DNA of 21,936 nt from NCBI GenBank assembly GCA_002418185.1, contig DIDN01000056.1:1-21936 (forward strand), written 5' to 3'. The position numbers and the translations under genes were made by a program. Below are positions 7,272-13,579 of the stretch, piece after piece (positions within the stretch are counted from its first letter, which is position 1; every line of letters begins with the position of its first letter). Below the pieces are notes generated by a model, which did not search any database, was not told the DNA's origin, and saw nothing but the letters and a program-made list of their open reading frames with translations. This DNA comes from Deltaproteobacteria bacterium UBA5799. GTDB taxonomy: Bacteria > Desulfobacterota > GWC2-55-46.

Positions 7272-9248
7272 ATGAGCCATCTGAGATCCCTGAACCCGCT
7301 TCAGCTAAGGGCGGCGACATACGGAAAAGGCCCTCTCCTGGTCCTGGCCGGGGCAGGGAGCGGGAAGACGAAGGTCCTTACCTCACGGATCGCCCACCTC
7401 GTAATAGACAAAAAGCTCAGGCCCGAGGGCATACTGGCGGTCACTTTCACGAACAAGGCGGCCCAGGAGATAAGGGAACGCCTTGAGAGGCTCATAGGGG
7501 AAAGGGCGGACAAGATATGGGCCGGGACCTTCCACACCATAGGCCTGAGGATAATAAGGGAGGAGGCGGGGCGTCTCGGGCTAAAGCCCGGCCTGACCGT
7601 CTATGACGAGGAGGAGCAGCTCCTGCTCGTCAATTACGTGATGTCCGAGCTGTCGATGAGCAACAGGGACCTGCCGTACAGGACCGTCCTCTGGGAGATA
7701 AACCTTGCCAAGAACAACTGCCTTTCTCCCGACGAGTACGCAAGGTGCGGGGAATCTGACCTGAGGGACGCGGTGGCCCCCGTATACAGGGCCTACCAGA
7801 AGAAGCTTTCCGCCATGAACGCGGTCGACTTCGGCGACCTCATAATGAAGCCGATCGAGCTCCTGGAGAAAGACGAGGCGGCGTTGAGGAAATACCGGGA
7901 GAGGTTCTCATCCATCCTCATTGACGAGTACCAGGACACCAACAGGTCGCAGTACACTATGACGAGGCTCCTTGCCTCAGGGCGGGCGGACCTTTGCGCC
8001 GTCGGCGACCCGGACCAGTCGATATACGGCTGGCGGGGCGCGTCGGTCGAGAATATCCTCAAGTTCCGGGAAGACTACAAGGACGCCGTCGTCGTCAAGC
8101 TCGAGCAGAACTACCGCTCCACGAGCAACATACTCGGCGCGGCCAATTCCGTCATTGTGAATAACGAGGACAGGATAGAGAAGAACCTCTGGACCGGGAA
8201 CCTGCAAGGGGAGCCCGTCGTCTACGAGGAATGCCTGAACGAGGACGAGGAGGCCCGCTTCGTCGTAAAGGAGATAAAGCGCCTTAAGGCCGCCGACCCG
8301 GCCATGAAGTTCAGGGACTTTACCGTCCTCTACAGGACCAACACGCAGTCGAGGCCCTTTGAGGAGCTGTTCTTCGAGGAGGGCGTACCCTATACAATAA
8401 TCGGCGGCTTCAGGTTTTTCGACAGGAGGGAGATAAAGGACTGTCTCGCATACCTGAAGGCCATACAGAACCCCGACGACTCTCTTAACTTCCTCCGGAT
8501 AGTGAACGTGCCGCCGAGGGGCATCGGCAAGGCCACCCTTGAGAGGGTGCACAGGATAAGCGACGCCCATGACGCCTCGCTTTACGAGGCCTTCAGGAGG
8601 GCAAGGAAAGAGGGCGCGCTTAACCGGGACGCAAGCGACTTCATAGGCACTTTCGAGATGCTCCGCGGCGAGATGCCCGGCATGGCGCTCCATGATTTCG
8701 CAGGAAGGGTGCTCGACATTACCGGATACGAGGACTTCTGGGCAAGGAAACGGACGGAAGACGCCGACGTGCGGGTAAAGAACCTCCAGGGCCTCGTGGC
8801 CTCAGTCAGGAAATACGCTGAGACGCACCCGAAGGCGACCCTTGCCGACTACCTTAACCTCGTCTCGCTCATGAGCGACGCCGACCAGGTCGACGGCAGG
8901 CAGGACAGGGTCACCCTGATGACCATCCACTCGGCAAAGGGGCTCGAGTTTCCGGTCGTCTTCATGGCCGGCATGGAGGAGGGGCTTTTCCCTCACAAGA
9001 GGAGCGTCGAAGAGGAGACGGTCGAGGAGGAGCGGAGGCTCTGCTATGTGGGCATGACCCGCGCTAGAAGGCTCCTCTTCCTCACTTCAGCCAAGCACCG
9101 CACGAGCGGCAAGGAGACTGCGCTGCAGCTCCCTTCGCGCTTCATCGCGGAGATAGGCCCGGCGTTCGTCACGAAAAAAGCCTATGTCCCGGCCGAGAGA
9201 ATACGCGAGCACATGGACGCGATACGGAAGATACTCAACCCTGGGTAG
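7272..9248 (+). CDS. UvrD/PcrA-type superfamily 1 DNA helicase
   Basis: 658 residues from ATG 7272, with GGGAAG just upstream. It is a 3'-5' SF1A helicase of the UvrD/PcrA/Rep family acting in nucleotide excision repair, mismatch repair or replication restart. Motifs in order: Q motif LNPLQLRAA (7-15), Walker A AGAGSGKT (26-33), motif Ia VTFTNKAAQEI, motif II LIDEYQDTN, motif III VGDPDQSIYGWRGA, motif IV LEQNYRST, motif V TIHSAKGLEFPVVF and motif VI CYVGMTRARRLL. It is shorter than E. coli UvrD (720) and ends soon after motif VI with no long C-terminal tail. Whether it is UvrD, PcrA or Rep cannot be settled from sequence reading alone. Confidence 0.94.
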   Translation: MSHLRSLNPLQLRAATYGKGPLLVLAGAGSGKTKVLTSRIAHLVIDKKLRPEGILAVTFTNKAAQEIRERLERLIGERADKIWAGTFHTIGLRIIREEAGRLGLKPGLTVYDEEEQLLLVNYVMSELSMSNRDLPYRTVLWEINLAKNNCLSPDEYARCGESDLRDAVAPVYRAYQKKLSAMNAVDFGDLIMKPIELLEKDEAALRKYRERFSSILIDEYQDTNRSQYTMTRLLASGRADLCAVGDPDQSIYGWRGASVENILKFREDYKDAVVVKLEQNYRSTSNILGAANSVIVNNEDRIEKNLWTGNLQGEPVVYEECLNEDEEARFVVKEIKRLKAADPAMKFRDFTVLYRTNTQSRPFEELFFEEGVPYTIIGGFRFFDRREIKDCLAYLKAIQNPDDSLNFLRIVNVPPRGIGKATLERVHRISDAHDASLYEAFRRARKEGALNRDASDFIGTFEMLRGEMPGMALHDFAGRVLDITGYEDFWARKRTEDADVRVKNLQGLVASVRKYAETHPKATLADYLNLVSLMSDADQVDGRQDRVTLMTIHSAKGLEFPVVFMAGMEEGLFPHKRSVEEETVEEERRLCYVGMTRARRLLFLTSAKHRTSGKETALQLPSRFIAEIGPAFVTKKAYVPAERIREHMDAIRKILNPG

Positions 9249-9395
9249 GCCGCGAGAGTGATTTGAAGCTCCTTTTTTTCGCTTTCGAATCCCCATCATT
9301 CCTTGACGGTATGCCGTACGGCAGGTCCATGTCAGCCCCCTATCGTTCGACACCGGGTTTGACGGACGGCTTTCCGGCCAGTTTCATGAAATCTG

Positions 9396-9424
9396 TTGAC
9401 AGCGCCTCGCGCCTGGCGTACACT
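9396..9424 (+). promoter_or_regulatory. Consensus promoter ahead of the B12 leader
   Basis: TTGACA (9396-9401, perfect -35) and TACACT (9419-9424) are 17 bases apart. The predicted start near 9431 falls at the 5' end of the first cobalamin aptamer, as expected for a riboswitch leader. No second promoter is apparent between the two aptamers, so this one should drive the whole unit. Confidence 0.75.
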
Positions 9425-9428
9425 TCCG

Positions 9429-9616
9429 GCCTGAAATCACGGGCGGCCCGGAAGGGCCTTAATAGGGAAGTACGGTGCAAAACCGTCGCGGACCCGCCGC
9501 TGTAACCGGGGACGAAAGCCGCAGTACCAAGCCACTGTCTAAAGGACGGGAAGGCGCGGCGAGTAGGACGAACCGGGAGCCAGAAGACCTGCCCATATGA
9601 ACCATATGCTTCAGGC
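9429..9616 (+). ncRNA. Cobalamin riboswitch 1
   Basis: This is an AdoCbl-type aptamer. Conserved blocks in order are GGGAAG near 9465, CGGTGCAAAACCG (P3 hairpin, 9473-9485), GGACCCGCCGCTGTAA (9490-9505), GCCACTGTC (9531-9539), GGGAAGGCGCGG (9548-9559), and the B12-box region GAGCCAGAAGACCTGCC near 9577-9593. GCCTGAA (9429-9435) pairs with TTCAGGC (9610-9616) as the closing P1 stem. It is followed 51 bases later by an intrinsic terminator, so it should control transcription. A competing antiterminator was not identified. Confidence 0.93.
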
Positions 9617-9667
9617 TGCCTTCGTGGTGGAGGGCGGGCCTTAATCGCACCGAGGATGAAAAACGGC

Positions 9668-9707
9668 ATCCCCGGACCAGTCTCACCTGGTCCGGGGATT
9701 TTTTTTG
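9668..9707 (+). terminator. Riboswitch-1 intrinsic terminator
   Basis: ATCCCCGGACCAG (9668-9680) pairs perfectly with CTGGTCCGGGGAT (9687-9699) around a 6-base loop and is followed by a run of Ts to 9706. It lies downstream of aptamer 1 and upstream of aptamer 2, with no credible gene between, so it is the transcriptional expression platform of the first riboswitch. Confidence 0.95.
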
Positions 9708-9753
9708 TTAAACTGCGAGTAGGAGATGAAGCGACAGGAAGCCTTATTTTGCC

Positions 9754-9902
9754 TGCTCCCGGACCAAAGGAAAGGAAGTATCAAGCTTCCGCCGCCCCGC
9801 GACTGTAATCGGGACGAAAGCCGCGTAATGCCACTGTCCGTAGAGGACGGGAAGGCGCGGCGATTAGGGTGAACGAGAGCCAGGAGACCTGTTCCGGGAG
9901 CA
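9754..9902 (+). ncRNA. Cobalamin riboswitch 2
   Basis: This second AdoCbl-type aptamer begins 46 bases after the terminator of the first. P1 is a perfect 10-bp stem: TGCTCCCGGA (9754-9763) with TCCGGGAGCA (9893-9902). Inside are a GGAAG/CTTCC P3 hairpin, CCCCGCGACTGTAATC near 9794-9809, GCCACTGTCC, GACGGGAAGGCGCGGCGA, and the B12-box region GAGCCAGGAGACCTG near 9876-9890. The P3 loop departs from the usual GGTGCAA, so this copy is slightly divergent. No separate promoter is seen, so it is reached only by read-through of the first terminator. Confidence 0.92.
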
Positions 9903-9908
9903 ATAAAT

Positions 9909-9933
9909 CCTTTCCCCGAGGGGGGAGAAAGGA
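9909..9933 (+). promoter_or_regulatory. RBS-sequestering hairpin of riboswitch 2
   Basis: CCTTTCCCC (9909-9917) can pair with GGGGAGAAAGG (9922-9932) with a small bulge. The ribosome-binding site AGAAAGGA (9926-9933) of the gene at 9943 lies in the 3' arm. No T-run follows. This suggests that the second aptamer acts on translation, unlike the first. Inferred from pairing only. Confidence 0.6.
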
Positions 9934-9942
9934 CTTCGAACC

Positions 9943-10716
9943 ATGTTCAAGAGAATCGTTGTGATGGTTTTCGCGGCCTGTTCGTTTTCAGGGCCGGCCT
10001 TTGCGGCCCATCCCCTCGTGACTGACGACGCGGCCACGCAGGGAAGGCGGAACATCCAGATAGAGCTGACCGGCGAACTCGATCACGACAAGGGCGTAAG
10101 GGAAGGGGTGGGGACCGAGGAGTCTGGAGTCGATCTCGCGGCCATACTCTCCTACGGGGCGAGTGACGATATCGATATCGTAATAGGCCTGCCTTATCAA
10201 TGGACAAGGGCGAAGGAAAACGGCGCGGCAGTATCCGAGGAGGACGGCCCATCCGACGTCTCGATCGAGTTGAAATGGAGGTTTTACGAAAGTGAAGGGC
10301 TTGGGCTGGCCCTTAAGCCCGGCGTAACCGTCCCGACAGGCGACGAAGACAGGGGCCTCGGCTCCGGGAGGCCGTCTTACGGCGTCTTTTTCATCGCGAC
10401 AAGGGACACTGGCCCATGGGCGCTTTACCTGAATATCGGGTACGCAAGGAATGAAAACAGGGTCGATGAAAGGGAGGACATCTGGCACGCCTCGCTTGCC
10501 GGAGAGGCAAAGGTGGCTGAGGACGTCGCGGTGGTTGCAAACATCGGTGTCGAGAGGGACCCTGACAAGGCTTCCGGCGCAAGCCCGGCCTTTATCCTCG
10601 TCGGGATCATCTACTCTTTTTCAGACGCTCTTGACATTGACTTAGGCATCAAAGGGGGGTTGAGCGAAACCGAAACCGATCTCTCGGTACTCGCTGGAAT
10701 AACCATTCGGATTTGA
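9943..10716 (+). CDS. B12-regulated outer-membrane beta-barrel protein
   Basis: 257 residues. Residues 1-21 are a signal peptide with cleavage at about AFA-AHP. The mature protein begins HPLVTDDAATQGRRNIQIEL and continues with alternating beta-strand segments (LSYGASDDIDIVIGLPYQW, VSIELKWRF, LALKPGVTVPTGDEDRGLG) and ends in a terminal aromatic/hydrophobic strand. This matches the outer-membrane 'transporter' group related to the MetA phenol-degradation family (PF13557). It is not a TonB-dependent BtuB: it is far too short and has no plug or TonB box. The start is fixed by AGAAAGGA at 9926-9933. Placement directly behind two cobalamin riboswitches and ahead of a CbiM-like permease implies a role in cobalt or corrinoid passage across the outer membrane; the substrate is inferred. 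Confidence 0.82.
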   Translation: MFKRIVVMVFAACSFSGPAFAAHPLVTDDAATQGRRNIQIELTGELDHDKGVREGVGTEESGVDLAAILSYGASDDIDIVIGLPYQWTRAKENGAAVSEEDGPSDVSIELKWRFYESEGLGLALKPGVTVPTGDEDRGLGSGRPSYGVFFIATRDTGPWALYLNIGYARNENRVDEREDIWHASLAGEAKVAEDVAVVANIGVERDPDKASGASPAFILVGIIYSFSDALDIDLGIKGGLSETETDLSVLAGITIRI

Positions 10717-10768
10717 CCTCAGACCGCTCAAAAGTCTTAATTCCCGAGAGCGCACGAAAGGAGAAAAA

Positions 10769-11425
10769 ATGCATATTGAACCGGGGTTTGTATCTGCCGC
10801 AAAGGTCATGGGCGCGAACGCGGCGGCTGCGGGGCTACTTGGCCTCTATCTGAAGAATCTGGTACGGCAACCGATGGATATCGTTAAGGCCCTGATTGCC
10901 GCGGCCTTTTTTTCCGTCTTCATGCAGGGCTTTCATGTGAGCGTCGGGCCATCTGAGCTGCACTTTATCGGAGCCATGTCGATATACCTCGCCCTCGGCT
11001 TTGTCCCGACCATGTTCGGGTTTGCCCTGGGTCTACTGCTGCAGGGGATCGTCTTCGATCCGCTTGATCTGCCCCACCTGGCGGTGAATTCCCTGTCTCT
11101 CATAGTGCCGCTAATCGCAGTACACCATTCGGCAGGCAAAACACTTTTTGACAGGTCATCAAAGAAAAGGCTCTCGTGGAAGGAGATCCTGAAGCTCGAC
11201 GCCATATATTACTCCGGCGTAACGGTGATGGTGGGCTTTTGGCTGCTCATAGGCGAGGTCGAAACCCCGTTCGCGTCCTGGGCGGCCTTCGCGGGCTCCT
11301 ATTTCGCGGTCGTGGCTGTTGAGCCTTTCATCACCCTACTGACCCTCAGGGTGCTCAAGAAATACGAAGGCGCGGCTGTGGTAAAAAGCCTGTTCATCGT
11401 CGGCAGGCTGAAGCTGAAGGCATGA
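10769..11425 (+). CDS. CbiM-like cobalt ECF transporter substrate-binding permease
   Basis: 218 residues; AAGGAG precedes ATG 10769 closely. The protein starts MHI, as in CbiM/NikM, where the N-terminal amine and His2 bind Co or Ni. H65 in PSELHFIG aligns by eye with the CbiM metal-ligand His in the GGTSGH segment. About six hydrophobic segments follow, including a CbiM-like ALGFVPTMFGFALGLLLQG stretch. CbiM is the S component of the cobalt ECF importer, which normally also needs CbiN, CbiQ and CbiO. None of these is in the window, so the energising partners must be encoded elsewhere or the protein works alone. It lies 52 bases after the outer-membrane gene with no terminator between, so it shares the B12-regulated transcript. 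Confidence 0.82.
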   Translation: MHIEPGFVSAAKVMGANAAAAGLLGLYLKNLVRQPMDIVKALIAAAFFSVFMQGFHVSVGPSELHFIGAMSIYLALGFVPTMFGFALGLLLQGIVFDPLDLPHLAVNSLSLIVPLIAVHHSAGKTLFDRSSKKRLSWKEILKLDAIYYSGVTVMVGFWLLIGEVETPFASWAAFAGSYFAVVAVEPFITLLTLRVLKKYEGAAVVKSLFIVGRLKLKA

Positions 11426-11471
11426 GAAGACTGGCGCAGTTCCGTACCGGCAGGAGAACGGCGCATGCAAA

Positions 11472-11496
11472 GGGGGGCGGATAAAATCCGCCCCCC
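11472..11496 (+). terminator. Hairpin after the CbiM-like gene
   Basis: GGGGGGCGGAT (11472-11482) pairs with ATCCGCCCCCC (11486-11496) across a 3-base loop, 46 bases after the stop codon. The stem is very stable, but no T-run follows on either strand. It may therefore be an mRNA-stabilising or Rho-assisted 3' end rather than a classical intrinsic terminator. Confidence 0.6.
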
Positions 11497-11636
11497 TGGA
11501 CACAAATTGATGTTGGCTTCATATGTAATTGATTTGCCTGGATTTCGGCGGACTGTCCCCTCGTAAGCCAAAAAAAACGGCACTGTCGAGCTCACATTTC
11601 ACTTTTTGAAAAAAAATTCATTTTCAAATAGGCTAT

Positions 11637-11658
11637 CATTTTCATTTACATGAAAATG
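11637..11658 (+). promoter_or_regulatory. Fur-like palindromic operator
   Basis: CATTTTCAT (11637-11645) and ATGAAAATG (11650-11658) form a perfect 9-bp inverted repeat around TTAC. The surrounding AT-rich stretch (about 11606-11676) contains further TTTTCA-type half sites. The core TGAAAAT/ATTTTCA is shared with the perfect palindrome at 18317-18343 and matches the Fur-box style of delta-type proteobacteria. The next gene starts at 11722. Iron control is inferred. Confidence 0.6.
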
Positions 11659-11721
11659 TTATTCAATTTCAATAATGCCGCTGCGAGTCGCTTCATCAAA
11701 AAAAAGACGGGAGAGAAAGAG

Positions 11722-12217
11722 ATGGGAGTACAGAAGAGACAGGTCATTTCCGGAGCAGCGGGACCTTCGTGACGTGGTATATGGCCTTAGGGGCCCTGTT
11801 CGGCAAGATATACGAGCACGTTAACGTGGATGAGGCGCGCACGCAGGGAACGGAGCTGACCATGGGCTATGGCCTGAGCTATATGGGGTGGCAATCTCGG
11901 CCAGCCACACGCACATGGATGCGCGCGACCTCGAGAACGGCGCTTACATGCTTGCGGACGGAACCATGATCTACGTGCCGGAAGGGGGAGGGACAGCCAA
12001 GATATCGAGAAGGACCACGGGGATCGTAATAGCCGACCAGGAGGCCACCCCGGGGCTTTGCTATCTCAAATGGCAGAGCGACGATACGGACACCGTGGGT
12101 ACTTTCAAAATAGAATTCGAGTTCACGCCTGACGCGGATAGCGACAAGTTCACCTTCCCGAGCCCGGAATACGGACCGGCCCAGGTGATCGTGGGAGCAG
12201 GGCTGGATTCGGAGTAG
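11722..12217 (+). pseudogene. Frameshifted hypothetical gene (Fur-box associated)
   Basis: This gene is read in three frames. It begins at ATG 11722 (GAGAGAAAGAG upstream) as MGVQKRQVISGAAG. It moves to another frame at the GGG run near 11760-11762 (TFVTWYMALGALFGKIYEH...), and moves again at the GGGG run near 11885-11888 into the longest intact piece (GTG 11888 to TAG 12217: VAISASHTHMDARDLENGAY...). Adding one G at each run restores one continuous protein of about 165 residues with an N-terminal hydrophobic segment and a hydrophilic C-terminal domain. Both lesions are in G homopolymers, so sequencing error is as likely as true decay. I do not recognise the family. The Fur-like site upstream suggests iron control. 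If read literally, only 11888-12217 (109 residues) would be annotated. Confidence 0.55.
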
Positions 12218-12223
12218 GGTAGT

Positions 12224-12245
12224 GGGCCGGGAACGGCCCTCTTCC
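12224..12245 (+). terminator. Weak terminator hairpin
   Basis: GGGCCG (12224-12229) and CGGCCC (12234-12239) with loop GGAA, followed by the T-rich TCTTCCT. It starts 7 bases after the stop of the frameshifted gene. Confidence 0.5.
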
Positions 12246-12248
12246 TGG

Positions 12249-12309
12249 CACCACGAAAAACACCACGAAGGGGCGCTTATACAGGCAGCACCATGAAAAA
12301 CACCAAAAA
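12249..12309. repeat. Two imperfect 21-bp direct repeats
   Basis: The 21-base segments at 12249-12269 and 12289-12309 (both beginning CACCA and sharing GAAAAACACCA) are identical at 18 of 21 positions and start 40 bases apart. Each is itself built from CACCA-NGAA-like subunits. They lie in the non-coding gap between the frameshifted gene and the tRNA; the function is unknown. Confidence 0.5.
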
Positions 12310-12363
12310 TAAAGGCCAGAACATGCACAGGCGTACCACGATATCCCATGCCGGAAAAGGCCA

Positions 12364-12422
12364 ATAAAAAAGCCCCAAAACCTCGAATTTTTGGCAAATT
12401 CTTGATTTCAGGGCTGTTTTTA
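12364..12422 (-). terminator. Possible terminator of the tRNA transcript
   Basis: On the minus strand, AGCCC (12411-12415) pairs with GGGCT (12371-12375) around a long AT-rich loop that contains a small AATTT/AAATT hairpin, and a T-run follows (12365-12370). It lies just downstream of the tRNA 3' end. The stem is short and the loop long, so confidence is moderate. Confidence 0.5.
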
Positions 12423-12425
12423 TTC

Positions 12426-12501
12426 TGGCGGTCCTACGGGGATTCGAACCCCGGTTTTAGCCTTGAGAGGGCCACGTCCTAGGCCTCTAGACGATAGGAC
12501 C
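12426..12501 (-). tRNA. tRNA-Glu (anticodon CUC)
   Basis: A complete 76-base cloverleaf on the minus strand. The acceptor stem is GGTCCTA/TAGGACC with G73 and an encoded CCA (12426-12428). The D-arm region CGTCTAGAGGCC is typical of tRNA-Glu. The anticodon stem TGGCC/GGCTA encloses the loop CTCTCAA (anticodon CUC, reads GAG). The T arm is CGGGG-TTCGAAT-CCCCG. The sequence closely resembles E. coli tRNA-Glu outside the acceptor stem. Confidence 0.97.
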
Positions 12502-12522
12502 AAGCGGATGTTATCCAAAAAA

Positions 12523-12550
12523 GATATAATACGGGGGCTATCGTTGTCAA
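12523..12550 (-). promoter_or_regulatory. tRNA-Glu promoter
   Basis: On the minus strand, TTGACA (12550-12545) is followed after 16 bases by TATATC (12528-12523); a perfect -35 and a 4-of-6 -10. The predicted start is about 10-15 bases before the mature tRNA 5' end at 12501. Confidence 0.65.
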
Positions 12551-12568
12551 CCGGTTTTTTTAAACGGG

Positions 12569-13462
12569 TTACCTGCCCACGGACCTGATCGCGTTTATGT
12601 AGAGCTCCGTTGACCTGCGGATTCGATCAAGCGCCTTTTCCGTGTCGCCCGAGCGCATCGACCTCATGGCCTCTTCCCTGGCGTCTGAGGCCTCCCTCAG
12701 CCGGCTGCCTGCATCACCTTTCTCATCCAGTATCCGTGACGAGAAGAACGCGTAGGTCTCGTTTTTTCTAAACTCGTAGGCGAGGAGGTCTTTCGGGCCG
12801 GTGAGCGCTGGCGGCGGGAACGTAATCACCTCGCCGCGCGAGCGCTTAAGCTCCCTCACGCCGGAGGTCGCAAGCCGGTATGCCTTCCTCATCTCCCCAA
12901 GCGCCCCGTCATGGTCGCCCTCGGCAGACCTCTCAATGGACGAGGCGTAGAGCCTCCTTCCCTCCGTTATGCTCGCGTTCGCGTCCGGTAGGCCCGAGAG
13001 CCTCTCAGCCGCCTTGAAGAAGGTCTCTACCTCGGCTGCGAGTTTTTCGAGCCCGGCTTCCGCCCTGTCACGGTCGCTTGCGGCCTTGTCGACGGCCTTC
13101 TCTTTCATGGCCTTGTCGCGCTCCGAGCCTGTAACACGCCCCTTTGACGCGACTATCGCGTTTACGGCAGCCTGGATGGAGTCCATGACCGCCTTCCGGG
13201 CCGACTCGTACTCGCCCGACTCGAAGAGTTCCGCGGCCTCCCTCGAAGAGGCTTCGGCCTCGTCCATGAGGGCTGCAGCCTCGGGCGAGCCGCTTTCATC
13301 GACTACCCTTCGCGCCCCCTCGATGAGGAGCAGGCTCCTGTTGATTTTAAGCTCGACCGCGCTTGTGTCGGCTTCATTGTCGTGAGGGTCGGGCCCTGCG
13401 AAAGATACCGTCGGGACCGTAAAGAGCGTCATGGCGAGGACGATAACCGATACCTTGGACAT
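12569..13462 (-). CDS. Hypothetical periplasmic helical protein
   Basis: 297 residues; ATG at 13462, preceded by GGAAGGAGG, a strong ribosome-binding site. Residues 1-22 are a signal peptide (cleavage near SFA-GPD). The rest is rich in Ala, Glu, Arg and Lys and predicted almost wholly alpha-helical, with internally similar helical hairpins (ALMDEAEASSREAAELFESG near 64-83, GRRLYASSIERSAEGDHDGA near 166-185, REEAMRSMRSGDTEKALDRI near 265-284). These look like a thrice-repeated TPR-like or four-helix unit. There are no catalytic motifs or membrane segments beyond the signal. Adjacent to, and co-directional with, the M1-like gene upstream (118-base gap). I do not recognise a named family; a periplasmic scaffold is one possibility. 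Confidence 0.8.
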   Translation of the reverse strand: MSKVSVIVLAMTLFTVPTVSFAGPDPHDNEADTSAVELKINRSLLLIEGARRVVDESGSPEAAALMDEAEASSREAAELFESGEYESARKAVMDSIQAAVNAIVASKGRVTGSERDKAMKEKAVDKAASDRDRAEAGLEKLAAEVETFFKAAERLSGLPDANASITEGRRLYASSIERSAEGDHDGALGEMRKAYRLATSGVRELKRSRGEVITFPPPALTGPKDLLAYEFRKNETYAFFSSRILDEKGDAGSRLREASDAREEAMRSMRSGDTEKALDRIRRSTELYINAIRSVGR

Positions 13463-13579
13463 ACTTGCCTCCTTCCGGATTCGTCGGAGGTGAATGTCGA
13501 GATGCGGTGTGCGGCCCTCGCATTGAGGGCTGGGACAGTTGAAAGACCGTGCCGGCGGGGTGCTTGAAGCCTCACTATA

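Noticed and set aside
9312..9323. Palindrome TGCCGTACGGCA after the helicase gene
   Set aside because: A single 12-base palindrome with no promoter at that place and no second copy noticed; not enough to call an operator.
9656..9805. Short open frame starting ATG AAA AAC between the two riboswitches, behind a GAGG
   Set aside because: It runs straight through the terminator stem and into aptamer 2, and its sequence is explained by those RNA structures; not a gene.
10483..10502. TGGCAC...TTGC resembling a sigma54 promoter inside the barrel gene
   Set aside because: The spacing between the GG and GC elements is wrong for sigma54, and the site is inside a coding sequence.
12426..12568. Integration site of a mobile element at tRNA-Glu
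   Set aside because: No integrase or duplicated tRNA 3' end was found within the window; the tRNA has a normal promoter.
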